A DNA stretch of 64,000 nucleotides, from assembly GCA_030770425.1 (NCBI GenBank), contig JASJFT010000141.1, positions 53,378 to 117,377 of the forward strand. The letters are read 5' to 3'. The stretch comes from Darksidea phi. Its lineage: Eukaryota > Ascomycota > Dothideomycetes > Pleosporales > Lentitheciaceae. The notes beneath the pieces are model-generated. The model saw only the letters and a list, made by a program, of their open reading frames with translations. It was not told where the DNA came from and searched no databases. Below are positions 46,079 to 56,863 of the stretch, in pieces (the stretch's first letter is position 1; each line of letters opens with the position of its first letter). Made by a program: the position numbers and the translations under genes.

Positions 46079-46616
46079 GGGAAAGAGAAACATCATGTCT
46101 TGTGTCGGATGGGCCCGAGACAAGTAGCCCAGCCGGGGAGGGGGGGCCTTTAGTCTAAGCACTTGAGTACGAGTCCAGTAACACGGGTTTCGGCTTGACC
46201 ATCTGGAAAGAGCAAGTGCAGCTCTAAGTTGGCTCGATTATACGGTTGAACGTCATTTAGTGCCAACAATTTGCACTGCAATAAGCCCCGGTCCTGCATC
46301 TTGCTGAAGATCTGCGAAAAAATGTCATGGCATGCTGTTTCATACCCACCTGCCACAATCCTTCGATAGCTTTATACGAACAACGACGAAAGTCAACTGA
46401 CCAAAGAAAAGGCAACTGAATCATCGTCGAAATGAACTAGTCCTTTTGTCCATGGGTATCTATCGCTTTTGCTTCAGCTATATCAAAACACGGCTTTGCG
46501 GACCCGCGCTATGACGCCTTTCTGCGCCGGCAGCGATCCATAGCCTTATTCGTGTGCATCCATCACATCCTATACAATTTTGCAGAACCAATAGCTACCT
46601 CAGTGCCTCTTGCTTT
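46079..46616. other. Short intergenic region left of NUP49
   Basis: About 540 bp; includes the NUP49 3' untranslated region. A 68-codon minus-strand frame at 46150-46356 lacks an upstream exon or family match. Confidence 0.45.
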
Positions 46617-48224
46617 TCACAGTAGCGCGGCCCCAACACTGCCCATGGTCTGCTTCGTAACCTCATCCCTGACCTTGCCCACTTTCTTTGCTGAATCCAA
46701 GATGGCCCCCTCAATCGCCTGCAACGCCCCGACTAGCTCCCTTCTCTGATCTTGTGGCCTACTCCTGCTGCCCGTCAACTGCTGTGCCTTCTCTACCGTA
46801 CCCGCTTCCATTGTCCTCAGATGAGCTTCAATTTCCCGAATCTGGCGCTGGTACAGATCAAGCGTGCGCCCGAGATCATCTGTGCGGCGGTTGAAGTAGC
46901 CAACCAGATCGACAGGCTTCGTGGGGTCATCGTCATTGAGAGAAGAGCTGGGTCCCGGGTTCGAGGTTGAGGTGCCGAGGTTGGGCGTATTGCCATAGCG
47001 GAACTGCGCGGGCAAGGCCTGGTTCTCGATGGCGCGGAAAGAGAGATAGGCGTCTTCGGCGTCCTTTCTGACGAGAGCCTTCAGACTAGCGATGTTTGCA
47101 GAGTCATTGTCGAGACCTAACTCGATAGTCGAGAGGAAGTTCTCGACGTAGACAACATCAGGTGCGATGGTGGCCACTTCTCCGACATGCTGAGGGAGCG
47201 CCTCTCGTGTCTTGTGGGCCTTGTTAATCTTGTCTTGGATGCCTTCGTCAAGTTGCATGATCTGCTGCTGGATCTCGGGGCTAAGGTCGTTGAAGCGTGT
47301 GGTCCCTTTTATTGAGTCGAATGTCGACATCTGGACTGCTTGGGACGTATTGAAATTGGTCGTTGAGTTGCCCAGCCCGAATGCATTGTTTTGGGATTGC
47401 ATACCGCCGAACATGCCACCCCCTTGTTGTTGCTGTTGCTGCGGTTGTGCTTGCTGGGATGAGCCAAAGAGGGGCGCCGATGCCTGGTTCTGCTGCGTTT
47501 GCGTATTTCCAAACAAAGGAGCGGTAGATTGTTGTGCCGTTGAAGACCCGCTAGAATGGGTTAGTCTTTGTGTGACGCAAGCGGCCGCCCTTACTTACAA
47601 TAACCCGGGCTTCTGCGTCTGCTGGCCAAGACCACCGAATAGTCCTCCCGATTGGGAAGGCTGTGTTTGCGTCTGGTTCTGTGTATTTCCTCCCAAGGCG
47701 CCCCCAAATAGACCCCCGGCTTGCTGGGGTGGCGGTTGCGCCGTTGAGGAGCCAAAGAGTCCCCCGCTCGGGGTGGCGGTAGTAGCCGGCTTGCTCATAT
47801 TACCAAAGAGGCCTGCAGATTGTGGTTGGGTAGTGGTGTTTTGCCCCCCGAAAAGCCCTCCGGATTGGGGTGGCTGTGAGGTTGCGCCGCCAAATAATCC
47901 TCCTGTCTGAGACTGCGACGTGGATCCAAAGAGGCCGCCGGTTGACTGGGGCTGCGATGTATTGGTCGACGAGCCGAGGCCTTGGTTGGCATTGTTCCCG
48001 CTGCAGGTACGTTAGCATCATGGTGTGAGATCTGTGCTTGAGAAGCCGGCCCCAGTACGGAGATGGATGGCGCGGTTCCTGAAGGATGCAAAAGGTAGCT
48101 TAAGTCAATGTGACTATGCCACGGCGTGTGCGCAGGAGGCAGATGACATGTTCGGTATATATACGTACAAGAGACTGCCGCTGGTATTGATGCTCAACGA
48201 GTTGGAGCGTCCAAAGCCTGCCAT
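46617..48224 (-). CDS. NUP49: FG nucleoporin NUP49 (Nup58 homologue)
   Basis: ATG 48224; exons 48224-48169, 48000-47599 and 47550-46617 encode 463 aa, close to yeast Nup49 (472). The first intron (168 bp) was set because joining SGSLF to GNNANQGLGSST keeps frame and FG style. Residues 1 to about 180 are GLFG repeats (GGLFGGATSQ, GGLFGSTSQ, SAGLFGN). The C-terminal half, beginning near TRFNDLSPEIQQQIMQLDEG, is alpha-helical coiled-coil with FRYGNTP and YFNRRTDDLGRTLDLYQRQI, ending SVGAALL. It should form the central-channel trimer with Nsp1 and Nup57 and carry transport receptors through the nuclear pore. It is divergent from the FIP1 locus, with 177 bp between the two chosen ATGs. Confidence 0.88.
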
Positions 48225-48401
48225 CTTGTCGTGCTGCAGATGCCCGCCCTTGCCTCGAGGATAGCGCCTCTACCCAATTATCGCCCGTAAGTATAGATGC
48301 CCCGTTCTCGTTTGGGAGATCCGACTGAGTGTCCAATGGTAGGTCTGTCGAGGGGGAGCGCAGTTCGGAATCCGATGCAGTTGCGGACGTCGCCAGCGGA
48401 G

Positions 48402-49951
48402 ATGACTGCCTACGGGGCCGAGCTGTTCCCCAGCTACAACGACGTGGTGGCGCGGCGCGAGTGGGAGATCGGGCTGATCAAGGAGAAGCTGGAGAAGGGT
48501 GAGGTGGTCGACCTGCCGCTATGTCGGATCGAGCGGGTGACGGCGTAAGTTTGTGTGCAACGATGCTGGCGATGGTGTTTGGTCGTGTTTTGGCGAATTG
48601 CGCGCTAAGCTCCGACGCGCGCCAAGGCGTCCATCATCGCAGAGCCGCATTCCATGCTAGATTCGGCTAATGTTGCCGTTTAGAGGTGAGAGCACGGTGC
48701 GCTTCGGGCTCAAACGAGGGAAGCTGCTCTACGTCTTCAAGTACCCTACCCACGACGTCGAGCGCGACAAGCACCGCAACGTCATCACCCGCGCCCGCTT
48801 TATTAAGGACCAGCTCGAGCTTGCCGGTTACCGTCTCATTCCCTGGGATTTTAAGAAAGGCCAGCCGCCGAAGTTCTGGGGAGAAGGAACAATGGAAGAG
48901 GAAGATGACGACCTCTACGGGCCGTCCGAGACCGCGGCGCCCGCTGCGACAACGCACGAGGAGGCGAAGAACGAGGACGATGCTTCGAGCGGGGACGAGC
49001 CCATGGACGAGGGCCTCGAGTCCGGCGAGGAAGACGAGAGTGACAGCGATTCCGTAGGATGCGCCGTACCGTAGACACGCAATTGAAGCTAACTAAGCTC
49101 AGGATATCGAAATCATCATCGACAAGCCTTCCGTCGCCTCAAAGCCTGCTCAGTGCGTTATTCCCGTGCCTCAACGCAGCTTCTCCGGGCTAACATTCCT
49201 CCCTAGATCCGCCCCTCGCGAATCCACAGCAATCAAGATTGAAGCTCCCCCACAGCCAACTGCTACTCAGACCCAAGCTCCCAAATCGACCCCACTCCAC
49301 CTTCCTACTGGCCAGCCAGGCACCGCCTACCCCGCGGTCCGCACCTCTACCATCGACGTAAATGCCGACCCAGTATACCCACCTCTAGGCAAGCCCATTT
49401 CGCAAGTCGATATCGACGCAGACCTTGCCGAGGCTACTAAGCCATGGCGCCTCCCGGGTGCAGACCAATCCGACTACTTCAACTACGGCTTTGACGAGTT
49501 CACGTGGGAAATGTACCGGCAGCGGCAGCAGACCATGGCGTCGAACCTGGCGCAGCAAAAGGCGGAGACGGCACAGCTGCAGCAATTCTTCGGTAGTATG
49601 GGGCCCGGGGCTGCGCCTGCGGGTGCTGCCGCGCCGACTGGCCCTGGCCCAGCTGCAGGTGGCCCTGGTGCCGGTGCTGGACCCGCCAATATGCCGATGG
49701 CGCCTGGTGGAATGAATGAAGAGATGATGGCGAATGCTTTCCAGCAGATGATGGCCCAGGGTATGGATCCAAGCACCATGGACTTTAGCGCATTCATGAG
49801 CATGGCTGGGGGAGGTGGTATGCCTGGATTTGGTGCGCCGGCAGGACCGCAGGGAGGGTTCGGTGGTGGCGGAGGCGGAGGAGGGAATCAAGGTGGAGGT
49901 GGTGGCGGCGCTGGGGGGAGAAGGGGTGGTCGAGGACGGGGGAACTGGTAG
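48402..49951 (+). CDS. FIP1: FIP1, poly(A) polymerase-tethering subunit, with an unusual in-frame N-terminal extension
   Basis: Exons 48402-48544, 48684-49053, 49103-49152 and 49207-49951 give 435 aa. The recognised FIP1 part starts at an internal ATG, 48892 (MEEEDDDLYGPSE), and alone would be 318 aa. It has the acidic N-terminus, then after two short introns the Fip1 motif KPWRLPGADQSDYFNYGFDE, a Gly/Pro/Met-rich tail and a C-terminal RGG-type end (GGRRGGRGRGNW). Fip1 joins poly(A) polymerase to the cleavage and polyadenylation factor. Upstream, about 115 residues of well-formed protein (ELFPSYNDVVARREWEIG, KLLYVFKYPTHDVERDKHRN, GYRLIPWDFKKGQPPKFW) run into the FIP1 frame with no stop, across an intron (48545-48683) whose phase fits. 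I do not recognise that part. It is either a true fusion or a separate gene whose end I cannot see. An earlier ATG exists at 48297. Confidence 0.82.
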
Positions 49952-50315
49952 ACTGGTTCATCTCTACGAATGATGTGGGTAGGTACGGGTCATGCATTCA
50001 GGCGTTTCAGTGTACGATACGATGCCATGGTCATAGGGTTTGGCTTACGATACCTTAAGAGCGGAGACAATTGAAGAGGGTTGCTTTTACAATGTGTAGC
50101 AAATTTTATGCTGTTGCGGTATGACTACTACCAATTCCGTAATATTGATCGCACTTTGATGTGGACATCGCAACGACTCAACCTTCAGCTTTTCGTTCGC
50201 CCAACGCCAGCCAAATTTTGTCTCCTAGCGACTAATCACTGGCCCCACAGGTAGCCCCCCTCTCACGTCACTACAGGGCCTTGGAATGATGACGGGACAC
50301 AGCTCCTCCCACTGC
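49952..50315. other. Convergent intergenic region
   Basis: About 360 bp between the converging FIP1 and U2A' genes; 3' untranslated sequence, nothing else seen. Confidence 0.5.
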
Positions 50316-51321
50316 TCACGTCTCCATAGGAGCTCCACCCTCCAGCACGTGCGCGGGTATCCTCCCCTCTTGAAAGTCCTTCTCCAGCTTCGCCATTTCT
50401 GCCAGACTCCCCGCCGAGTTGATTGCCGCCCGCATCCTCGCCTTCTCATCCTCGGTCCAGATGCGCTCCCTCGAGGGCGTATCGGCGCCGCCGGTGAAGG
50501 AAGATACAACAAAGCCCGTGGACTTTGTGCTTTTGATTGTAGTGGCGAGCTCAGTGGGTTCGTCGATGGTGCCAAAGAGTTCTTTGGCTTTCGTACGCTC
50601 AACTTCCCGGATCTTGGTATAGTCGAGGTAACGGAGGGAGGGGACGAGGTAGATCAACCAATAGCGGTAGTTCTGTCGGCTTGTTAACTCATGTTGCGCC
50701 AATCTTTGGGCTCTCCCCTTGGATGCCGTGGCGCATTTCACATGTCCTTTCTAGATTAGGCACGTGCACGGCTGAAAAGACGTGTTGTACGCACCTCTTT
50801 GCTTGTGACAGGGTTGCCCATCACCGTCAGATACACCAACTTCTTGAAGCCACCCAGCGGGTCCAGATCCACCAGCTCAGCCAACCTGTTCTTCGTGAGA
50901 ACCAACGTCGTCAAATTCGGTATGCTCGTGGAGAGGTTCGCCTGGATATTCGAGATGCGGTTTTGCGCGAGGAACAGCGTACGTAATCGAGGCTGGAGCG
51001 GGAAATTGCCGAGGTGCGCAATATCATTGTCGGTAAAATCAATTGCATCGTTGTCCTAGTCGATGAGCTCGCTATTTTGAGGGTTGGGGTATGGGCGGGG
51101 GCGGGGTAATAGAGTAAGGAATGGGGTTACGTACACGTGCGGCGCCCATGTTCTCGATAGCCGAAATCTTGTGGCCTAGAGTTTACACGGATTGATATCA
51201 ATTCAGCTCTTCAAGTGTAGCATCTGCTCCTTTCGTACGCACCTCGTAGATCGAGTTCACGCTCCGTGAGACAGTTGATGAAGGAGAGGGAATTGCCGAT
51301 CAGCTCCGTAGTGAGCCTCAT
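50316..51321 (-). CDS. LEA1: U2 snRNP A' protein (Lea1)
   Basis: ATG 51321; exons 51321-51243, 51175-51135, 51055-50795 and 50672-50316 encode 245 aa, the usual U2A' length. The protein opens MRLTTELIGNSLSFINCLTE and runs through leucine-rich repeats: ERELDLRGHKISAIENMG, DAIDFTDNDIAHLGNFP, LRTLFLAQNRIS, LTTLVLTKNRLAELVDLDPL. It then has the LRR-cap text VMGNPVTSKE and NYRYWLIYLVPSLRYLDYTK that mark this family. The tail is charged helix (VERTKAKELFG, EDEKARMRAAINSAGSLAEM). U2A' binds the U2B'' protein on stem-loop IV of U2 snRNA and helps the U2 particle recognise the branch point. The three introns (67, 79 and 122 bp) all end in typical TAG/CAG acceptors. Confidence 0.92.
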
Positions 51322-52106
51322 TTTGGCGGTTCGTTGATTTTATTTCGGGCACTTTTGGATTGTATGAGGCGGGGACAGCGATCACTGAGAGCGTAAGTGG
51401 TGAGCGGCGTGGTGTTGGAGCTTGAACTCGCAGTGACGAAATTCAATGTTTCGGTTCATGCCAAGATTTTGCTGAGTAACTAGCGCACCGTAGACTCGGA
51501 CCCTGTGAGTCCTTCCTGCACTTGACAGATTCACTGACCTAATATTCACACGTACCGCGGCTTCCTTAGACTGGTCGCATTAGGGTTTTATGTTGGGTAG
51601 TCAACCTTTACTATTCAACCTTTCGCATGCTAATGCAGCCTCCTACAAAATGAGTAGCCATTCATTCTTAGTGTTAGCCCCCACCATACCACCTTCAAAA
51701 CTGGTTTCCTTATGAGCAAAACCAAAATAGGAGAACATATGAGTATGATTGTACCAAAATTTCGAGCAGTCATGTTTGACGGTTCACACGCAATGCATAG
51801 TCATTCACCCTGCCGAATCGTACCGGTTGACTTTTCCTTTGTTCCACCTATGCACCTTCCATCATTCATTATCCGACTCCCCCGTTTGCAATTTCGTTGC
51901 GAAGACGAATACCATAACCCCCAAGACGAACAAAGACACTTCTCAAAGCTAAAATCTTTATTACCAGACTTTGCCGACTAGAAACATCTACATTTACCTA
52001 CATATACCTACCTTGTATTGGACGTATAGAGAGTGTTGCATGGTTTCTTATTCATACACACAAAATTCCACCTATAATTGATCTTGCTTCCCAGTCTACT
52101 TCAGAA
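51322..52106. other. Intergenic
   Basis: About 785 bp between divergent genes. I see no gene in it; the short frame at 51712-51981 lacks supporting features. Confidence 0.5.
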
Positions 52107-53778
52107 ATGAGCGGCAGACCCACTTTTCCAAACCCTCGTGAGGGCATGGACCGAAGATCGACCCTTCCAGACCCTCGCCAGGATAGGAGAGGAGTTGTAC
52201 CTTATTCATATTCGACAGAGCCCTTGGTGCGCCCAGCAGGTAACGCTCCATCAGCAAGGTACGAAAGCTCGAGTAGGCCATTCACTCAGCGAAATGAGAT
52301 CTATTCGGATCGAGATTTACAGTCACAACCTCCAAGCGAGAGCCAGTACTCTCGTAGGCGCTCCACACCCCAGAAAACGTACGAAAGTTATCCGAATCAG
52401 CAGCCTTCCGCTTCCCAGAGAGATGGTATGCGTAAAGGCAGGTTTTTGGCGAAAAACGGTTCGGATCAGCGGTCTTCAGCCCTTAAAGCGGACGCAGACA
52501 AATACAACCGAAGTATGAAAGAGTCAAAAGCAGAACCCAAAACCACGGGCTACGACGGACGTAGATCAATATCAATCCCTGGTTTAACACTGATCACCAT
52601 ACTGGGACGAGGTCGTCCCCAAGGTTACTTTTTGGAGCGAGACTACCAACCTGGCGCTTTTGCTATTGTGAAAGTACCCAGCTATACAAGACACAAAGCT
52701 GTCGATCAGACTTTAAAATGTGACATCTTTGAGCAGGATGCACATGGGGTACTTTTGAAAAGACCAAGAGCGATAGAAATGATCCAGGAACTATGCAAAA
52801 TGAATGATCCTGAGATCACGGTCGATATGAACCCGTCTGAAGAACGTGTAAAGCATATCCTTTACCCATACGCCAAGGGGGAAATACACGAATACAACAT
52901 CATCGATGAGTACTGGGGTTGCAGTAAGGACGGTAAGCATGCGAGAACCTTTGACAGCATAGTTTACTCATGAATACGCAGTACAAATTGCCTATGATTA
53001 CAACAAATTGCGACAATCTAAGGGGAGCAAAGCTCAAAGCGAGCGGAAATCAAAGCCTCGTGCGCCATCTGAATGTTCTCCAGCATCTTCTAAGGATAAT
53101 TCAGATGCTTATATTTCTCCACCCGCCCCAGAACCGCCAAAGCTCGGCCAGTATCGAAATATCGATGACAACTACTACCAGCATGCACATTCGCCTCGAA
53201 CGTCCAAAGCCTCTCGTCGACAAGGCTCGCAGCCTTTCTCCCAACCAGCCCGAGCTCCAACATATACAGAGCCGAATCATACCACTTCTTGGGGGTATCC
53301 GAACCAACCTTCACCAAGCAGACAGACACGACACAAAATTAATATGAGTTACGAAAAGATTGACTCGAACAAGTGGTCTGGTCAAAACAACATCGGTTGG
53401 TACGATGACTGGGAGGATTGGGAAAGAAACAAACACGAATTTTATATCATGACATGCAAGGATGGCACAGAAGGCGTCATTGATAGCAGAGTGGGCGCAT
53501 GGCTTAGTAAAGAACTGCGTGGGATGGCCTCCGACGCACCTTACGGGGCACCTAGCGAATTAGTAGTTAAAGAATACTTGTTTGGCTCGGAAGATGGGAA
53601 ACGTGCTGGTCGACTGGAATACAACGACGAATATGGCTCCACCTGTAACCGTAAGTATTGCCCTTGTAGTTGACCATAGGCCAGTAGCTCATCACTCACA
53701 GTTGTGGGTTTGTACTTGAGAAAAGTACGGTACGCCGGAATTCTCAATATGGTTACAAGGAGTTTGCATGAATCGTAA
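52107..53778 (+). CDS. Orphan, largely disordered protein
   Basis: Exons 52107-52932, 52982-53650 and 53702-53778 join in frame through two GTAAG..CAG introns (49 and 51 bp) to 523 aa. Residues 1-150 are rich in Arg, Ser, Pro, Gln and Tyr and probably disordered. A more ordered block follows (ISIPGLTLITILGRGRPQGY, FAIVKVPSYTRHK, EMIQELCKMNDPEITVDM, HEYNIIDEYWGCSKDG). A second disordered, Pro/Ser/Gln-rich part precedes another ordered block (NNIGWYDDWEDWERNKHEFY, VVKEYLFGSEDGKRAGRLEY). The pattern D/E-Y/G-C-x-x-DGK occurs in both ordered parts, suggesting an internal duplication. No known domain is visible and I assign no function. Confidence 0.62.
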
Positions 53779-54792
53779 TTGAACTCTGAGGATTCGGCGG
53801 TTGTTCTTGCTACTGCGAGACGTCGTCGTTAGCGGCTTGATTCTTCATGTTGTCAAAATTACCTTCACACGAACCCTCAGTCATACATGTAGAGGAGGGT
53901 GTCATGACTCCAATATGCGTACATTTTACCAAGGAAGGCTGGCCGAAATGTAAGCAGACTTTTGACCTACCTCTTGTAGCACCACACTTCATTCGCGAGC
54001 GCTTCTGGGCTGTAGACTAAGATATCCGCGTAACTGTAAGTGGACGAAACTTGTGGCGTTTTGCGTACTAACACCGCAAACCGTTAAAACTATGCAGGAC
54101 ACATATATCGCGAGGACGCCACGATGAAGCAGTATCTCACAGTTTGATTCTCAACGAAATAAAAGTTCATTAATGCTTTCTAGCCTTAATATATTCAAGT
54201 GTTTCCATGGATTGTGGTTGGCCCACAGAGTCGCTTCCTCGACTCTTCATTATGCTATGTCGGTTGTAGCCTTCAGAGTCTTACTTTGTGTGGCCGTGAC
54301 TCTGGTGCAAAAGACTTATATGAGGAAGCTATAAGTTCGACTAGCACGTAAATACTAGTCATATTATTATTCCTTAGCTTCTATATTAATCACTCAAATT
54401 TATCTATGCGAATATCCACTTCTTAGAAGACTCTTGTACAGGTCATGCATCATAAAGGAAAACACCACCCTTCCGAGCTTACCCCATTCCAAATTTGCAT
54501 TAGCTTGAATTCTGTACGGCTCGCCTCCTCTCCAACAATTGCATCGTCCTCGCCGGGTATACGCGTCTCCCGATTAGTCATCTTGGTAAGCTTTGGTACG
54601 CTCGTGGAGTGAGTTGGCAGCTGGATAAGCGCTCGGAAGCACGCGGTGAACGTGGTCGGAGAAAGCCTTTTGAAGGAGTGTTAGATATGGTGTGGTCTCT
54701 CACGTGCGGGCTGCCGGGTATACTACAGTTTTCGGAGAGTCGGATGGGCATGGAGAGGTACAATGCAGAAGTCCAAGTTTGATGCATTCAAT
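53779..54792. other. Intergenic, about 1 kb
   Basis: AT-richer than its surroundings, no gene supported; its right end is the 3' side of the HeLo-like gene. Confidence 0.5.
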
Positions 54793-56550
54793 TTATGACA
54801 CAGCTGCCGTCTTGAAATGCTCCTGACACATCTCTAGTGGCCTGATAACGTTCTTGATGATCTCGCCTCGCCGTGGTTGATTCGCATTATTCACGCCCGT
54901 GAAGCACCATTTCACAGCGGAAGCGTAATCTTCACCGCCTTCTTCATCCACACTTTGGGACCACTTCAGCGCTGCCATGAGATCGAAGGCCTGTTTCGCT
55001 TCTCCGGCCCCGGCTGGATGCTTTTTGCGGAGAGGGTGGTCTTCTAGCCGTTGACCAAAGCAGAGCTCCAGGAGGAGGATGCCAAGCGAGTAGAAGTTGC
55101 AATCATTGGCTTCGGTGTTTGAGGTGGCAGGATGGTGATGTAGAAAGCCTTGGCGAACGAAGGGCTCGTTGTACGGTACGCTGCAGCCATCATCCTCGCA
55201 TGGAAAGAAGAGAACTTCTTCTTTTGTGAGACCAGTTCTGAGCCATGGAGTAAATTGGAGCTGGGCGACCGAGGAAGCGAGAAGTAGCGCGATAGAGTAG
55301 CGTTGACGTCGGGTAAGGTACCCTTCAAAGTTGCTGGAAAGGATGTAATCCAATGTAAGCGGGCTGCTATCATTGGGTCGCTTTCTCTTCGTGAATGGAT
55401 GGAGGTGGTATGTTTCATCGTCATGGGCGATGATTCCCATGCACTTGCCGCATTCCCCGTCGCCCAGAAGCTGGCAGAGCTTGACGATTGGATCGGCTAG
55501 GATGTCCAACTCGATCTTTGGTGCGGTTGGGACGGGTGTTATGAAAGCCACCCTCTTTCCGCTTGCTGATGTTAGTGATGGCGCCGGCGGCGGAGTGCAC
55601 TTGGGCGGACACGGCGATGACTGAGGTGCGGTGGAAGGCCTCGTGAGTTTTTGCGGAAAGGGACAGTCAATCATTTGTCCACACTGCAGCTCTCTCCATG
55701 ACCATGTAGTGTTCGGCTGAGATGATGGAGCAACGAACATAAGAATGACCTCGAAGCATATCTCCGGAAGTGTGCGATGCTCGAGCCGAAGATTGGCGAA
55801 GTGGTACTGCCGACAAGAGCACTGCCATGCCTTTTGCAGGGCTTTGAAGAGGAGGTCTGACTTCTTCCACGCCTCCTTGAATGCCGTCTCTAGAACGGAT
55901 GTCCGCATTGTGTTGGGAGGAGCAGCGTTCTGGAGAGCGGATACCTTGTCACTCTTACTGAGGAGCTTCTCCAATCGGGCGTTGTATTCCTTCAGCTGGT
56001 CGAGAAGCTTGTTCCTCACTGGCTCATTGGAGCTGAACCTGAGCCGGAATGTTTCGTAGTCCCACTTCGATCTTGCTGACGCAAGTTTGGAGGGCTTGCT
56101 CGGCGACTGTGGGCTCGACGGTCGCTGCTGCTTCGGCTCTGGTGGAGCTAGCTTACTTTGAACAGTCACCTTTTCGAGAGACAGTTCCCTCCTCAACTCC
56201 TCGGCTGTCTCGTTCATCTCGCGGATGATTTCCATGTACAAGCCGTACGACTCCTGAAGGCGCCCCTCCAGGCGCCCTTGCAGAGCCTTGCTGCTCCAGT
56301 CTCTGCTATCCGGATCACCCACCAGACGAGCCACCTCATCTGCATCATTGACAATCGGTAGTAGAAGCTCTGTCAAATTTAGCTTGTACATATTCTCATG
56401 AAACCTCATGTCGAAGTGGCATTTTTTGTACTCGGTCCGCACTCGCCAGAAGAAACCGCCGACCTTGGCGGTATTGCGCCAGTGCTCGAGGCTGGAGATG
56501 ATTAGGGGAAAGGTCCCGAGGAGAACGCCTGCGATTTCGATGCCGCTCAT
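54793..56550 (-). CDS. HeLo/DUF7580-like protein
   Basis: A single-exon protein of 585 aa. The N-terminus MSGIEIAGVLLGTFPLIISS is a hydrophobic helix like those that open HeLo-type cell-death and prion-linked domains, and the following helical bundle (FFWRVRTEYKKCHFDMRFHE, YGLYMEIIREMNETAEELRR) matches the fungal DUF7580-type family as I remember it. A Pro/Ser linker precedes a second conserved half: DYILSSNFEGYLTRRQRYSI, LLASSVAQLQFTPWLRTGLT, FYSLGILLLELCFGQRLEDH, which resembles the C-lobe of a protein kinase without catalytic motifs. Related proteins sit in allorecognition and NLR-linked contexts, but the biochemical role is unknown. It is divergent from the zinc-finger/phosphatase gene across 313 bp, a shared promoter. 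Confidence 0.72.
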   Translation of the reverse strand: MSGIEIAGVLLGTFPLIISSLEHWRNTAKVGGFFWRVRTEYKKCHFDMRFHENMYKLNLTELLLPIVNDADEVARLVGDPDSRDWSSKALQGRLEGRLQESYGLYMEIIREMNETAEELRRELSLEKVTVQSKLAPPEPKQQRPSSPQSPSKPSKLASARSKWDYETFRLRFSSNEPVRNKLLDQLKEYNARLEKLLSKSDKVSALQNAAPPNTMRTSVLETAFKEAWKKSDLLFKALQKAWQCSCRQYHFANLRLEHRTLPEICFEVILMFVAPSSQPNTTWSWRELQCGQMIDCPFPQKLTRPSTAPQSSPCPPKCTPPPAPSLTSASGKRVAFITPVPTAPKIELDILADPIVKLCQLLGDGECGKCMGIIAHDDETYHLHPFTKRKRPNDSSPLTLDYILSSNFEGYLTRRQRYSIALLLASSVAQLQFTPWLRTGLTKEEVLFFPCEDDGCSVPYNEPFVRQGFLHHHPATSNTEANDCNFYSLGILLLELCFGQRLEDHPLRKKHPAGAGEAKQAFDLMAALKWSQSVDEEGGEDYASAVKWCFTGVNNANQPRRGEIIKNVIRPLEMCQEHFKTAAVS

Positions 56551-56863
56551 TAGAATGCATTAGAAAGTGGAGAACGACAACGAGGAAGGAGATTGAGCGA
56601 AGCGCGGCGTGGCGACTCTTTTTGGTCCCAACGCACCCCGCACTTGTGCCTCGCACTACCTGGATTACTAACTGCGGCTTGACCGAGATGGTATTTCTCT
56701 CGCAATACATGGCCATCAACTATCTGAGCGGAAATCGCTCGTTCTCGCCGTTGAGACTTGCGAAACAAGAACGCCTGAGCACCATCCTCATTGATGATCC
56801 AAGTAGCCGCCGACCTGTACCCCGCAGCTAGCGCAGGAGCATCAACTCGAAGTCCAGGCCACG
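56551..56863. promoter_or_regulatory. Bidirectional promoter region
   Basis: 313 bp between ATG 56550 (minus) and ATG 56864 (plus). Co-regulation of the two genes is an inference from this head-to-head arrangement. Confidence 0.4.

Noticed and set aside
45821..46162. Poly-Gly/poly-Pro open frames
   Set aside because: Translations of G/C homopolymers and N in an assembly gap.
46150..46356. 68-codon minus-strand gene
   Set aside because: A stop lies just upstream and no preceding exon could be found; beside the assembly gap.
47212..47910. Long plus-strand frame opposite NUP49
   Set aside because: It is the antisense of GLFG-repeat coding DNA, giving a Cys/Pro/Trp-rich artefact.
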